Positions 1 through 7,506 of a stretch of DNA of 14,510 nucleotides are shown in pieces. Positions within the stretch are counted from its first letter, which is position 1. Every line of letters starts with the position of its first letter. The stretch is taken from contig JAISLO010000136.1 of NCBI GenBank assembly GCA_031290815.1, positions 1 through 14,510 on the forward strand. The letters are read 5' to 3'. Source of the DNA: Synergistaceae bacterium. GTDB lineage: Bacteria; Synergistota; Synergistia; Synergistales; Synergistaceae. The position numbers and the translations under genes are program-made. The notes under the pieces are model-generated. The model made no database searches, was not told the DNA's origin, and saw nothing but the letters and a program-made list of their open reading frames with translations.

Positions 1-681
1 ACATCGTTCGTTTGTTTTTTTTCTAAAAATCCGCGCGCAATTTGTTTGATAAAGCTTGCCAGAATGTTCAGATAAACGAAAATCATCGTAATGACCATGG
101 TACAAAATAAAGTAGATTGCAATGGGAGGTACCAGATAGAGCAACGTTGCCAAAAACACCCTTAGCATTAGAAAAAATGCTTCTTTTAACACCCAGAAAA
201 ACCCCTTGGCTAGCTTCCTGACGACTTTACCAACAAAACCTCCTCCGAACAAAAAAAACACGACTTGATAAACGACATACAACGCGCAGAGCAGAAGAAC
301 GCCCAGCACCACAGCTTTCGCTGTTTTACGTAAAAATCCACCGTCAATCGTTTTTTCATGTTGTTCATGTTTCACCGTGCCTCCGTATTTTAAATAGAAC
401 GGCTTAGTGTGTTTTAGTTCTTTTTCGAACTGCTGTTGTCCGGGCTTTTGTTCGTAATAATTTGATTGGTATTCAGGTGAAGGAGGAGCCGGTGAATCAT
501 GCCGCTCGTTAAAAAGTTCCGATAATTCCGTTTCTGCGGCACTTACCCAACCGCGCCCGTCTTCATCGTTCCACACGAGCGCATCCTGCGGCAGCAAATC
601 GTCTCTTATGAGTTTCCGTATATCGTTATCTTGAAGGGGCCCGCAAGGCTGATCGTTATTCATGTAGTACCATGATCGCAT
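1..681 (-). CDS. Partial GYF_2 (DUF4339)-type membrane protein, C-terminus beyond window
   Basis: The frame is open from an ATG at 681 to the window edge: 227 codons, no stop. An AAAGGTGA ribosome site lies about 6 bases before the ATG. Residues 4-50 (WYYMNNDQPCGPLQ, then DDLLPQDALVWNDEDGRGW) match the GYF_2/DUF4339 pattern: an opening WYY, a GP turn, and a closing V-W...W. That domain is a presumed protein-interaction module found at the N-terminus of many bacterial membrane proteins. A Pro/Gln/Glu-rich linker (62-115) follows, then hydrophobic segments at about 121-147 and 166-194, suggesting at least two membrane helices. A second ATG at residue 7 is possible but would cut into the domain. 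The gene is less GC-rich than the neighbouring operon. From about position 100 leftward another frame also reads hydrophobic, so a frameshift near the edge cannot be excluded. Function is unknown. Confidence 0.6.
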   Translation of the reverse strand, partial: MRSWYYMNNDQPCGPLQDNDIRKLIRDDLLPQDALVWNDEDGRGWVSAAETELSELFNERHDSPAPPSPEYQSNYYEQKPGQQQFEKELKHTKPFYLKYGGTVKHEQHEKTIDGGFLRKTAKAVVLGVLLLCALYVVYQVVFFLFGGGFVGKVVRKLAKGFFWVLKEAFFLMLRVFLATLLYLVPPIAIYFILYHGHYDDFRLSEHSGKLYQTNCARIFRKKTNERC

Positions 682-953
682 AGAGTTCACCTTTCTGTTG
701 ACCATCTTTTCGGTCCCTTGATTTAAGTTTTACGAACAGTAACACAGTACATACTCTCCTGGCTAAAGTTAAAGGCACCCTGAGAGTTGGTCATATATTG
801 CGTAAACTATGGCATGCCAAGCAACCATCTAAACCTTAGTCACGAGAGTATCTAAAATTATCAGATATTATGGAGCCTCGCACGAAATATTATACAATAA
901 TCGGACTGAGATATGGTGATATGCTCGTGTGATGACTGCTGAAAAGATCGAGC

Positions 954-978
954 TTAAAAGGTCGACAGCTGATCGACC
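954..978 (-). terminator. Candidate rho-independent terminator, minus strand
   Basis: Read on the minus strand, GGTCGA pairs with TCGACC around a 7-base loop, and TTTTAAG follows. The stem is only 6 base pairs and the T run short, so this is a weak to moderate terminator. It lies 233 bases past the permease stop codon and could end the long operon transcript before the GYF_2-type gene. Confidence 0.4.
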
Positions 979-1142
979 AAAGATCGATTATATATTGCCT
1001 CTAATTTCATTTATTGGCGAAGGAAAGACCAACATGTCAGGTCGCGTTAAAACGGCGTCGACAGACTTCGGGCGACAGCATGAAGCTGGTGAGTGATAAG
1101 GCTTTCCCTCTGATGGGAAGTGACCGGAAGAACTGTACCACT

Positions 1143-1169
1143 AAGCCGCTCCACTGTCACGGGCGGCTT
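1143..1169. terminator. Hairpin after the ABC permease gene, possible weak terminator
   Basis: AAGCCGC and GCGGCTT form a 7-base-pair stem around a 13-base loop, 42 bases past the permease stop. On the plus strand TGCTTGATT follows the stem; on the minus strand there is no T run. It may act as a transcript-end stabiliser for the operon rather than a true terminator. Confidence 0.3.
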
Positions 1170-1210
1170 TGCTTGATTAATGCCCCGAGACCTGATAAAG
1201 CCTGTGCCGC

Positions 1211-2119
1211 TCACTTGCGCCACCGAAGCAGATACCTTTCGAGCGAGTCGAAGAAAAAGGTCACTATGGTCACTACGATGCCGATAAATACGATCCCCAC
1301 TATAACCTTTGGATAATTGGCGAAGTCCGAGAAATACTTCACGTACCAGCCCATACCGCTCGTGCCGCCTATCATCTCAGCCGACGTCAGCAGTATGAAC
1401 GAAAACGAAAGCCCGATGTTTGCTCCTGACATTATGGACGAGACGGAGCCGGGCAGGATTACCCAGAGGATCATCTGACGGTCGTTCAGCTTCAGCGTTT
1501 TGGCGGTGTCTATCACCCTTTTGTCCACGTCCGAAACTCCGTTCATGGTGTTGATGAAGATGGGCCAGAGTGCGCCTATGAAGATAATGAAGATGGATGC
1601 GGCCCGGAACGTCGGCAGTATGGCTATCGCGTAGGGTATGTAGACCAGAGGAGGAATCGGGCCGAGCACCTTTGCAAAGGGCTTTGAGGCCAGTTTGAGC
1701 CTTCTCTTGTAGCCAAAGTAGAGTCCAGCGGGCACGGCCACGGCAACAGCGAGCAGATAGCCGCCCAGAAGGAGGCGAAGAGAGCTCAAGAGCCCCTTCA
1801 AAAGCGCCGGGATTTCGTCTATGAACGTCTTGACGACGACTCCCGGCGAGGGATAGAGAAAGCTGTCCAGGACATTCAGCTTTGCCGCAGCCAGCTCCCA
1901 CGAGAACAGAAAGACGTATACTACGAACAGCGCGTCCCCCGACGCTACAACTGCCTCCCTGTCCTTGCCGAAGATTCTCCTCACGATGAAGACGGCCTGG
2001 ACCAGGATGAGAAGACCGGCGGCGTGGCCGCTCAGCATTCCCCCCGCCGAAGGGTAAAAGAGCGTGACGGCGATTGCCGCGGCAAAGGCGATGTCGGCCG
2101 GCCGAAGAAACCGCGGCAT
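1211..2119 (-). CDS. ABC transporter permease, NitT/TauT (SsuC/TauC) type
   Basis: A 302-residue inner-membrane permease of the binding-protein-dependent transport family (BPD_transp_1), the channel half of an importer for small anions, sulfonates or related compounds. The first ~75 residues carry two hydrophobic stretches (about 10-22 and 30-48) plus one at 62-73, ahead of the core helices at about 113-136, 155-170, 173-190, 234-250 and 272-290. The cytoplasmic coupling (EAA) loop is at about 190-223 and ends in ILWVILP. The loop's usual glycine is replaced by lysine (K210, in DTAKTLK), which is unusual. The SAEMIGG stretch at 246-252 is typical of SsuC/TauC relatives. The start overlaps the ATPase stop by one base (TAATG), so the two are translationally coupled. 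This is the last gene of the operon. Substrate is unknown. Confidence 0.88.
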   Translation of the reverse strand: MPRFLRPADIAFAAAIAVTLFYPSAGGMLSGHAAGLLILVQAVFIVRRIFGKDREAVVASGDALFVVYVFLFSWELAAAKLNVLDSFLYPSPGVVVKTFIDEIPALLKGLLSSLRLLLGGYLLAVAVAVPAGLYFGYKRRLKLASKPFAKVLGPIPPLVYIPYAIAILPTFRAASIFIIFIGALWPIFINTMNGVSDVDKRVIDTAKTLKLNDRQMILWVILPGSVSSIMSGANIGLSFSFILLTSAEMIGGTSGMGWYVKYFSDFANYPKVIVGIVFIGIVVTIVTFFFDSLERYLLRWRK

Positions 2120-2934
2120 TATATCACTACCTCGCCGCCGCCGATCTTATCGGCTATATCGGCATAGAAGAGGCTGACTATCCTGTTGCGGATGGAAACG
2201 TAACCTTCTTCTTTTACCAGCGATACCCTGTCCCTGGGACGCTTGAAGCCGACGGATATCTCCGCCTGCACCCTTCCCGGCCCTGAGGCCATGACGATTA
2301 TCTTGTCCGACAGAAGTATCGCCTCGTCTATGTCATGGGTCACGAACACTACCGTCTTCTTCTCGGCGCCTCTCTCGCACAGGCTGAGAAGAAGGTCTTG
2401 AAGGGCCACCCTGTTCTTGGTGTCTATAGCCCCGAACGGCTCGTCCATGAGCAAAACCTCTGAGTCCATCGCAAGAGCCCTCGCGATAGACACGCGCTGC
2501 TGCATACCGCCCGAGAGCTCGCTGGGGAATTTGTCGGCGAAGTCGGCAAGCCCTACTATCTCCAAAAAACCTGAGGCTATCCCGGAGATCTCGGCCGAGC
2601 TCTTCTCCGGGAACGCCTGTTTTGCGGCGAGCTCAACGTTCCGCCTGGCGCTCATCCATGGGAACAACGAGTAGTGCTGAAAGACCACGCTCCTGTCGAG
2701 CCCCGCGCCGGAGATCGGCTCGCCGTCGAGCAATATTCTGCCTCCGGTCGGCGAAACGAGCCCTGCGAACAAGTTCAGGATGGTGCTCTTCCCGCAACCA
2801 CTCGGTCCCAGGATGCTGACGAACAAACCTTTCTCGACGGCAAAGCTCACGTCGGAAAGTGCCGTGAATGATTTTCCGCCGTCGTCATAGGTCATGTCGA
2901 TCCGCTGCACGTCCAGTTTAAGCACGCTGTCCAC
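2119..2934 (-). CDS. ABC transporter ATP-binding protein, NitT/TauT (SsuB/TauB) type
   Basis: A 271-residue cytoplasmic ATPase that powers the importer. The order of motifs is complete: Walker A GPSGCGKST (43-51), Q-loop around Q86, signature LSGGMQQR (140-147), Walker B VLLMDEP (160-166), D-loop around 170-171 and H-loop His200 (VTHDIDEA). The spacing and the FQHYSLFPWM stretch (85-94) are those of the nitrate/sulfonate/taurine ATPase group. The C-terminal ~55 residues (GFKRPRDR onward) also match that group. It lies between the binding-protein gene (10-base gap) and the permease gene (1-base overlap). Nothing essential is missing, so it should be active. Confidence 0.93.
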   Translation of the reverse strand: MDSVLKLDVQRIDMTYDDGGKSFTALSDVSFAVEKGLFVSILGPSGCGKSTILNLFAGLVSPTGGRILLDGEPISGAGLDRSVVFQHYSLFPWMSARRNVELAAKQAFPEKSSAEISGIASGFLEIVGLADFADKFPSELSGGMQQRVSIARALAMDSEVLLMDEPFGAIDTKNRVALQDLLLSLCERGAEKKTVVFVTHDIDEAILLSDKIIVMASGPGRVQAEISVGFKRPRDRVSLVKEEGYVSIRNRIVSLFYADIADKIGGGEVVI

Positions 2935-2944
2935 GCCGTTTTTC

Positions 2945-3982
2945 TTATTGCTTGAACGCTGCCTTCAATTCCTTGTAGCTGGCATTGTCCGGGCTCTCCT
3001 CCAGTTTGGCTTTCAATGCATCCGAGAAGAGCTCTGTGTTCACGTGCTTGCGGATGTCCTCGTCGGAGGTGATGTACTTCGCCTCCTTCATCGCGCTCCA
3101 GAATTCGGCCACGCCATCGATGTTCGGGTCAGGGCTGCTGCTGATGTGGGGGCCATAGGTCTCTTCCGTAAGGATGTCATTGGCTATGCTCACGTACTTT
3201 GACAGTATCTCTATTGATCCGTCATGGTCGTTTTTGTAGAAGTCGTATGCCTTGATCAGGGCCGCGAGGAAACTTCGGTAATCGTCGGGGTTCGCTGTCA
3301 GGTTCTTTCCGGTCGCGATCTGGCGGCAACAGGGGTGATTCTTCATCTTGGGATATTCGCCGCTGTAATGGACGATTTCGAGTCCCTGATCCTCCGCCAT
3401 TTTACGAAAAGGCGTCCACACCACTCCGGCATCGGCCTTCCCGCTCTTGACCGCCTCCAGCGCGGCGGCTGGGGATTCCATCTCGTTGATTGTGAGGTCC
3501 TTTTCCCAGTCAATGCCGGCCCTTGCCAGAGCTCCCCTCAGAACGATGTCCCCCGTAGCCAGACGGACCGTCGCCACCGTCTTGCCCTTGAAGTTGTTGA
3601 TGTCCTTGAGTTCCTTCGCTTTATCGGGCTTCGCGATTACCGCGTGTCCCTCCGTCATCTGTCCGCCGAAAATGACTATGTCCCTGCCCTTTTCGATGAA
3701 GGTAAAGGGCGGAGCCGTGCCAAAGGAGCCGGCGTCGAGTTTTCCCGTAAGCACCGCGTTGATCCCCTCGCCGGAGTTTGTGAAAAGAGCGAGGTTGACA
3801 TCGAGCCCCTCTTCCTCGAAGTACCCCTTTTCCTTGGCGATAAAATAGAGGATGTGCCCCGTGGAGGCGAGATATCCGACGTTGAATTTTACGAGCTCGG
3901 CACGCGCCGCCGCCTCGGCGTAAACGCCGGAAGCGGACAGAACGACGAGCGCGGCTAAAACGCACAAGAATAATCTTTTCAT
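2945..3982 (-). CDS. ABC transporter substrate-binding protein, NMT1/SsuA-like
   Basis: A 345-residue exported binding protein. Residues 1-23 form a signal peptide (MKRLF then a hydrophobic core) with a likely signal peptidase I cut at about 23-26 in VYAEAAA. There is no lipobox cysteine, so in a diderm cell it would be soluble in the periplasm. The mature start KFNVGYLASTGHILYFIAKE and the KGYFEEEGLDV stretch are classic for the NMT1/NitT-TauT/SsuA fold, as is the FKGKTVATVRLATGD stretch near 130. An HPCCRQ motif (about 216-221) gives an adjacent cysteine pair. Its AGGAGG ribosome site overlaps the stop of the DUF1847 gene, so translation is probably coupled. Placement with corrinoid methyl-transfer genes suggests that it binds a methylated or methoxylated small molecule; that is inference. 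Confidence 0.9.
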   Translation of the reverse strand: MKRLFLCVLAALVVLSASGVYAEAAARAELVKFNVGYLASTGHILYFIAKEKGYFEEEGLDVNLALFTNSGEGINAVLTGKLDAGSFGTAPPFTFIEKGRDIVIFGGQMTEGHAVIAKPDKAKELKDINNFKGKTVATVRLATGDIVLRGALARAGIDWEKDLTINEMESPAAALEAVKSGKADAGVVWTPFRKMAEDQGLEIVHYSGEYPKMKNHPCCRQIATGKNLTANPDDYRSFLAALIKAYDFYKNDHDGSIEILSKYVSIANDILTEETYGPHISSSPDPNIDGVAEFWSAMKEAKYITSDEDIRKHVNTELFSDALKAKLEESPDNASYKELKAAFKQ

Positions 3983-3995
3983 CTGTTCATTCCTC

Positions 3996-4685
3996 CTAAA
4001 TATCCTGATTGTTCAACAGTTTTTTGTAATAAAATTCTGACGTATAGAGGGCTGCGGCCGGGTTGTGCCCAAGCACCCTGTCCTTCGTGATAAGGGTGGT
4101 GACCGGCGCTTTCGAGTATTTTATGAAAAGCGAGTCGTGCCCGACGCACAGCCCCACTATGACATTGAGATCAGTCTTCTCCTTATTGAGCAGTTTAGCC
4201 TGCAAGATTGGGTTACAAATGGCCTCGAAGGAGCCTTTGTTGACCTTCATGTCCTCCTTTATGCCTATCTCCGTCTTGTCGATGGAGCCGATCTTGCAGA
4301 TGACGCAGTAGCTGTTCAATTCGTGAGCCCTCAGTATTTTCACGAAGGTTTTGGTTTCGTTCATCAGCCCCACGCATGTCGCTATCCCAAGTTTCTCCGC
4401 GCCTATCCGGCGGGCGAAGGCGACTATCTCCTCGACGCGCGTGAGCCTGCCGTAATATGTACCCTCTATCTCGGCGGCCGAGAGGGCCATCTTTGAGACG
4501 ACGGGATCGTCTTGGTACAGCCTCTTCAGGCTCTCCATCTGCGCTTCCGAAACATCCCCCCCTGTACAGGCGAGGGGAAAATCTCCTGCCCTGCGGTAGC
4601 AGTTCATCACCCCGCAGTGCGAACAATCAAAGTTAGTGTTCTTCAAACCCTTGACGCCGCTACCCTTTGCGTTTATTTTCCCCAT
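3996..4685 (-). CDS. DUF1847 family cysteine-rich metal-binding protein
   Basis: A 229-residue cytoplasmic protein of the DUF1847 family, annotated elsewhere only as a predicted metal-binding protein. The N-terminus carries a cysteine cluster CSHCGVMNC (21-29) plus C40; further cysteines are C104, C127, C130 (CVIC), C157 and C180. This set could hold an iron-sulfur cluster or zinc. Conserved-looking blocks include EIEGTYYGRLTRVEEI (72-87), GIATCVGLMNE (100-110), ICNPILQA (156-163), VGLCVGHDSLF (177-187) and LGHNPAAALY (205-214). I chose the ATG at 4685 because AGAGGAGG lies at 4696-4703; a GTG at 4706 lies upstream of that site. It sits between the corrinoid activator and the transporter, 30 and 13 bases apart, so it probably serves the same pathway, perhaps in electron or metal handling. 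No reaction is established. Confidence 0.82.
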   Translation of the reverse strand: MGKINAKGSGVKGLKNTNFDCSHCGVMNCYRRAGDFPLACTGGDVSEAQMESLKRLYQDDPVVSKMALSAAEIEGTYYGRLTRVEEIVAFARRIGAEKLGIATCVGLMNETKTFVKILRAHELNSYCVICKIGSIDKTEIGIKEDMKVNKGSFEAICNPILQAKLLNKEKTDLNVIVGLCVGHDSLFIKYSKAPVTTLITKDRVLGHNPAAALYTSEFYYKKLLNNQDI

Positions 4686-4695
4686 TTTAATCAAA

Positions 4696-4703
4696 CCTCC
4701 TCT
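4696..4703 (-). promoter_or_regulatory. Ribosome binding site fixing the DUF1847 start
   Basis: The minus strand reads AGAGGAGG here, a near-perfect Shine-Dalgarno sequence ending 10 bases before the ATG at 4685. The GTG at 4706 is upstream of this site and has no ribosome site of its own, which is why the shorter protein is preferred. Confidence 0.75.
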
Positions 4704-4715
4704 CACTTAAAAAAC

Positions 4716-6443
4716 TTAGAAGCTGAGCGCGTCTACAAATGCCTTTTCAAAACCGTCCATGTCGGCGAGCTCCAGAACCTCTATTTCACGGACCCTCCTC
4801 TCCATGAGCTCCCTGTATTGACGGCCGGCCAGAAATGCCTTCCCTCCCGAACTTGACGTGTTGCCGGCAAATTCTATCTTTCCCGCGAACTCCTTCGGCA
4901 GCAGCCCTATATTGATGAGGCTGTCCGCTCGCAGGTGGTAGCCGAACGAACCGGCGATCAGCACCCTGCCGACATCCGATGGAGTCAGCGCCATGGCCCG
5001 CAGCAGGTATTCCACGCCGACCCTTACCGCGCCCTTGGCTAGCTGAACCTGCCGCACATCCTTCTGAGTCAGCATCACATCCCCTTCCACCCGAAAGGCG
5101 CGTTTGCCATTGTGTTCCGTCAGACGGTCGGCCAGGAACGGAGGGATTTTTCCGGAATCGGGGGATGCGAACCTGCCGTTTGCCTCTATAACGCCGTTTA
5201 TCACGAGCTCGCCGACGACGTCGATCAAGCCGCTTCCGCATATACCGGCGGGATTCGTTCCTCCTATCACGCCGGCGCGAACCTCGCCGCCGGCTGTCTC
5301 AAACCTCTCTATCGCTCCGTCCCCGGCGCGCATGCCCATGGTTATGTTCATGCCCTCGAACGCGGGGCCGGCGGCTGTGGAAGCCGCGCACAACCGGCCT
5401 TCGGAGGCCGCGACCATCTCTCCGTTCGTGCCGACGTCGACAAACAGGGTGACCCCAGCCCTTTCGAACAACGACGTCACGAGGATGCCGGACGTTATGT
5501 CAGCTCCAACATAAGCCGAAATCCCCGGAGGCAGGTAGACCAGCGCGCATTCAGCGATGCCGCGGATCCCGAGTTCAGACGCCTCCAGAAGCTTTGCTCC
5601 TCCTATCACGGGAGTGTACGGGTACATGCCCAGCGTCTCGGGATTTACCCCCGAGGACAGATGCAGCATACATGTGTTTCCGCTGAACACGATCTCATAG
5701 ATATCCCTCTTGGGGACGCCGCTTCTCCCCGATATGAGCGATATCATCCCGTTGAGCTCCTCGATCAGCGCTGACCTCAACGTTTCAAGGCCCCCAGGTT
5801 CGGACGCGAATTTGATCCGTGAGAGCACGTCCTGAGCGTAGACGGCCTGGGGATTCAGAGCGGAGACGGAGTCGAGCTCGCGCCCCGTGTTCAGATCGAC
5901 CAGGGAGAGCACGAGAGTGGTCGTGCCAATGTCCAGGGAGAGACCGTACGCTCGCCGCGATGTATCGCCTTCTTCCGTGCCGATCAGCGCTTCAGGGCCT
6001 GAGCCCGACGGGCCCTCGGCATGTGAATCAGGCGCGCGGGCCCCGAAAACCAGAGTGACGTTGCGCTCCGGGTCATAAGCTTTTCTGATGCCCGGGTTCA
6101 GCTCGATTTCGAAACCGAGTCCCTTTTCAAGGATCTTCATATTCTTGCCGGCGTGTTCCGTTTCAGGCAGAAACACCTTGACGTCTCCGTTTATGGAGGC
6201 CTCGCACGAGAGGACCCATCCCTCCGAACGCTCAGCCTCGGACAGGAGCTCGTTGGCTGGGCTCATCACGTTCCCGATGGAGTCCAATGACACCCTGCTC
6301 CTGCACTTGCCGCACCGCCCCACGCCGTTGCAGGGCGATTCGAGTATGATGCCGGCCATGCGCGCCGCCTCCAGTATCGTCGTTCCCTCCGCGGCGTCTG
6401 CCCCGTTCCTGCCCTCGAATTGGACCCTGTGCGTTCCGCGCAT
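4716..6443 (-). CDS. Reductive activator of corrinoid proteins (RACo-like; 2Fe-2S + ASKHA/DUF4445)
   Basis: A 575-residue cytoplasmic protein. The N-terminal ~95 residues are a plant-type 2Fe-2S ferredoxin domain with C38, C44, C47 and C80 (CX5CX2CX32C). A linker of about 70 residues, partly Gly/Ser/Glu-rich, leads to the C-terminal ASKHA ATPase domain (DUF4445). That domain has phosphate-binding motifs LDIGTTT (170-176), FSGNTCMLH (253-261), DVGTNGE (336-342), a CGSG turn (402-405), AGSFGYH (497-503) and FAGNTSSSGG (525-534). RACo proteins use ATP to drive electrons uphill from a low-potential donor and return inactive Co(II) corrinoid to Co(I). The gene starts directly after the stop of the upstream methyltransferase gene (TAG then ATG), and its client is presumably the corrinoid protein encoded at the head of the operon. 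Length and motif order are normal for the family. Confidence 0.92.
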   Translation of the reverse strand: MRGTHRVQFEGRNGADAAEGTTILEAARMAGIILESPCNGVGRCGKCRSRVSLDSIGNVMSPANELLSEAERSEGWVLSCEASINGDVKVFLPETEHAGKNMKILEKGLGFEIELNPGIRKAYDPERNVTLVFGARAPDSHAEGPSGSGPEALIGTEEGDTSRRAYGLSLDIGTTTLVLSLVDLNTGRELDSVSALNPQAVYAQDVLSRIKFASEPGGLETLRSALIEELNGMISLISGRSGVPKRDIYEIVFSGNTCMLHLSSGVNPETLGMYPYTPVIGGAKLLEASELGIRGIAECALVYLPPGISAYVGADITSGILVTSLFERAGVTLFVDVGTNGEMVAASEGRLCAASTAAGPAFEGMNITMGMRAGDGAIERFETAGGEVRAGVIGGTNPAGICGSGLIDVVGELVINGVIEANGRFASPDSGKIPPFLADRLTEHNGKRAFRVEGDVMLTQKDVRQVQLAKGAVRVGVEYLLRAMALTPSDVGRVLIAGSFGYHLRADSLINIGLLPKEFAGKIEFAGNTSSSGGKAFLAGRQYRELMERRVREIEVLELADMDGFEKAFVDALSF

Positions 6444-7493
6444 CTACCTGGTTGAGCCTGACGCCCGCGACTCCTTGACCGTATCGGTAAGCGCGCGGAT
6501 ATTTTCCAGGGACGAGGAGGTGCTGAGCCCGCAGGCCGGCGATATTATGTCGATTCCGTTCCGCACCAGGCTCTCGGTCTGCGCGGAGACCGTCGCGGGA
6601 TTTCCAAATTCGAGCAGGTATGTGCTCAAGTTTCCCATCGTGACGAGGCTGGGGTATTCTTCCTTCAGGGATCGCAGATTGACCATGGCGTCCGTGGAAA
6701 TCGCCTGTGAACGAATACTCGGTATGAGGTGCCTGACGGAGTTCATATTTCCGCAGATGTGGACGATGACCGGAACGCCGAACCGGTTTATGCTTTCCGC
6801 CAGCCGGTTTATGTAGGTCAACGCGTATTCCTCGAACATCTTCGGGCCGAGTATCTCTCCGGTGGCTGTCGGATCGCCGATCGAAATGACAGAAGCGCCG
6901 TTGTCCGCCATGAGATTCGCGTAGGCGATGAGGAAATCGGTCACATACTCCATGAGTTTATGGGCGTCAGCCTTGTTTTTCCGCAGCGACTTCAGGAAGT
7001 TCATCGGATCGACGATGGACGCGGCCGTGCTTATCGGCCCGCTCAGATTGCCTATCAGCGGGATGTCGGGATGTTTTCCGGAAATCCTCGCGCACGCCTG
7101 TATGACGGTTTCGACCCGGTCCGACTGCAACATCTTGCCGATGTCCCTGAACTCCACGGAGGCGGCGTCGGGGAAGGCCTCCGCCGCAACCTTCGGCTCA
7201 CATGCCAGCGAACCGTGATCTATCTCGCTCCCCAGGGCCTCGGCCTCGACTGTCATGCAAAACGGTATTCCGAAGTTCTCGAAGCCCGTGCAGCGGCTCA
7301 CATCCTCCGAGAGGCCGCTCATCAAAACCTCGTCGTGGTGCGCATCCGGCAGTATGTTTCCGCCGGTTTTCATGACGTCGACGATCGCCGCGTTCATCAT
7401 GCCCCCTGGGCAGATGACCGGCTGGCGGTCTACGCTCTTCTTCTCCAGCACCCTCGTCAAACGTTCCTTTGGGCTGATCGCATCCGAACTCAT
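6444..7493 (-). CDS. UroD/MtaA-family corrinoid methyltransferase (second of pair)
   Basis: A 349-residue TIM-barrel protein of the uroporphyrinogen decarboxylase superfamily, methyltransferase branch (MtaA/CmuA/MtvB-like). The zinc ligands that activate a thiol or similar acceptor are visible as H245 and C247 (VIVHICGN) and C321 (SPACGLSTSSS). True uroporphyrinogen decarboxylases lack this H-X-C...C set. N-terminal TPxER-type sequence is replaced by SPKERLTRVLEKKSVDRQPV, as usual in the branch. A GGGGTGAT ribosome site precedes the ATG. The gene follows its paralogue by 13 bases and abuts the activator gene. It may be the substrate:corrinoid transferase (as in O-demethylases of acetogens) or the corrinoid:acceptor transferase (as in MtaA); sequence alone does not decide. 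No MtrH-like or MtaB/MttB-like partner is in the window. Confidence 0.86.
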   Translation of the reverse strand: MSSDAISPKERLTRVLEKKSVDRQPVICPGGMMNAAIVDVMKTGGNILPDAHHDEVLMSGLSEDVSRCTGFENFGIPFCMTVEAEALGSEIDHGSLACEPKVAAEAFPDAASVEFRDIGKMLQSDRVETVIQACARISGKHPDIPLIGNLSGPISTAASIVDPMNFLKSLRKNKADAHKLMEYVTDFLIAYANLMADNGASVISIGDPTATGEILGPKMFEEYALTYINRLAESINRFGVPVIVHICGNMNSVRHLIPSIRSQAISTDAMVNLRSLKEEYPSLVTMGNLSTYLLEFGNPATVSAQTESLVRNGIDIISPACGLSTSSSLENIRALTDTVKESRASGSTR

Positions 7494-7506
7494 TCAAATC
7501 ACCCCT

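Larger units (their letters stand above)
682..1210. other. Intergenic region, no convincing gene
   Basis: About 530 bases separate the GYF_2-type gene from the end of the ABC permease gene. A 100-codon plus-strand frame starting at 1014 runs into the permease gene on the opposite strand. It lacks a good ribosome site and resembles no family I know. The only structures I can support are the two hairpins listed separately (954-978 and 1143-1169). Composition is AT-rich between about 680 and 1010 and more mixed after that. Confidence 0.6.

Noticed and set aside
1014..1316. 100-codon plus-strand frame after the operon
   Set aside because: Unlike any family I know, basic and low in protein-like order, poor ribosome site, and its 3' third is antisense to the permease gene.
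3224..3958. 244-codon plus-strand frame
   Set aside because: Fully antisense to the binding-protein gene, whose signal peptide and family motifs are clear; long antisense frames are common in GC-rich genes.
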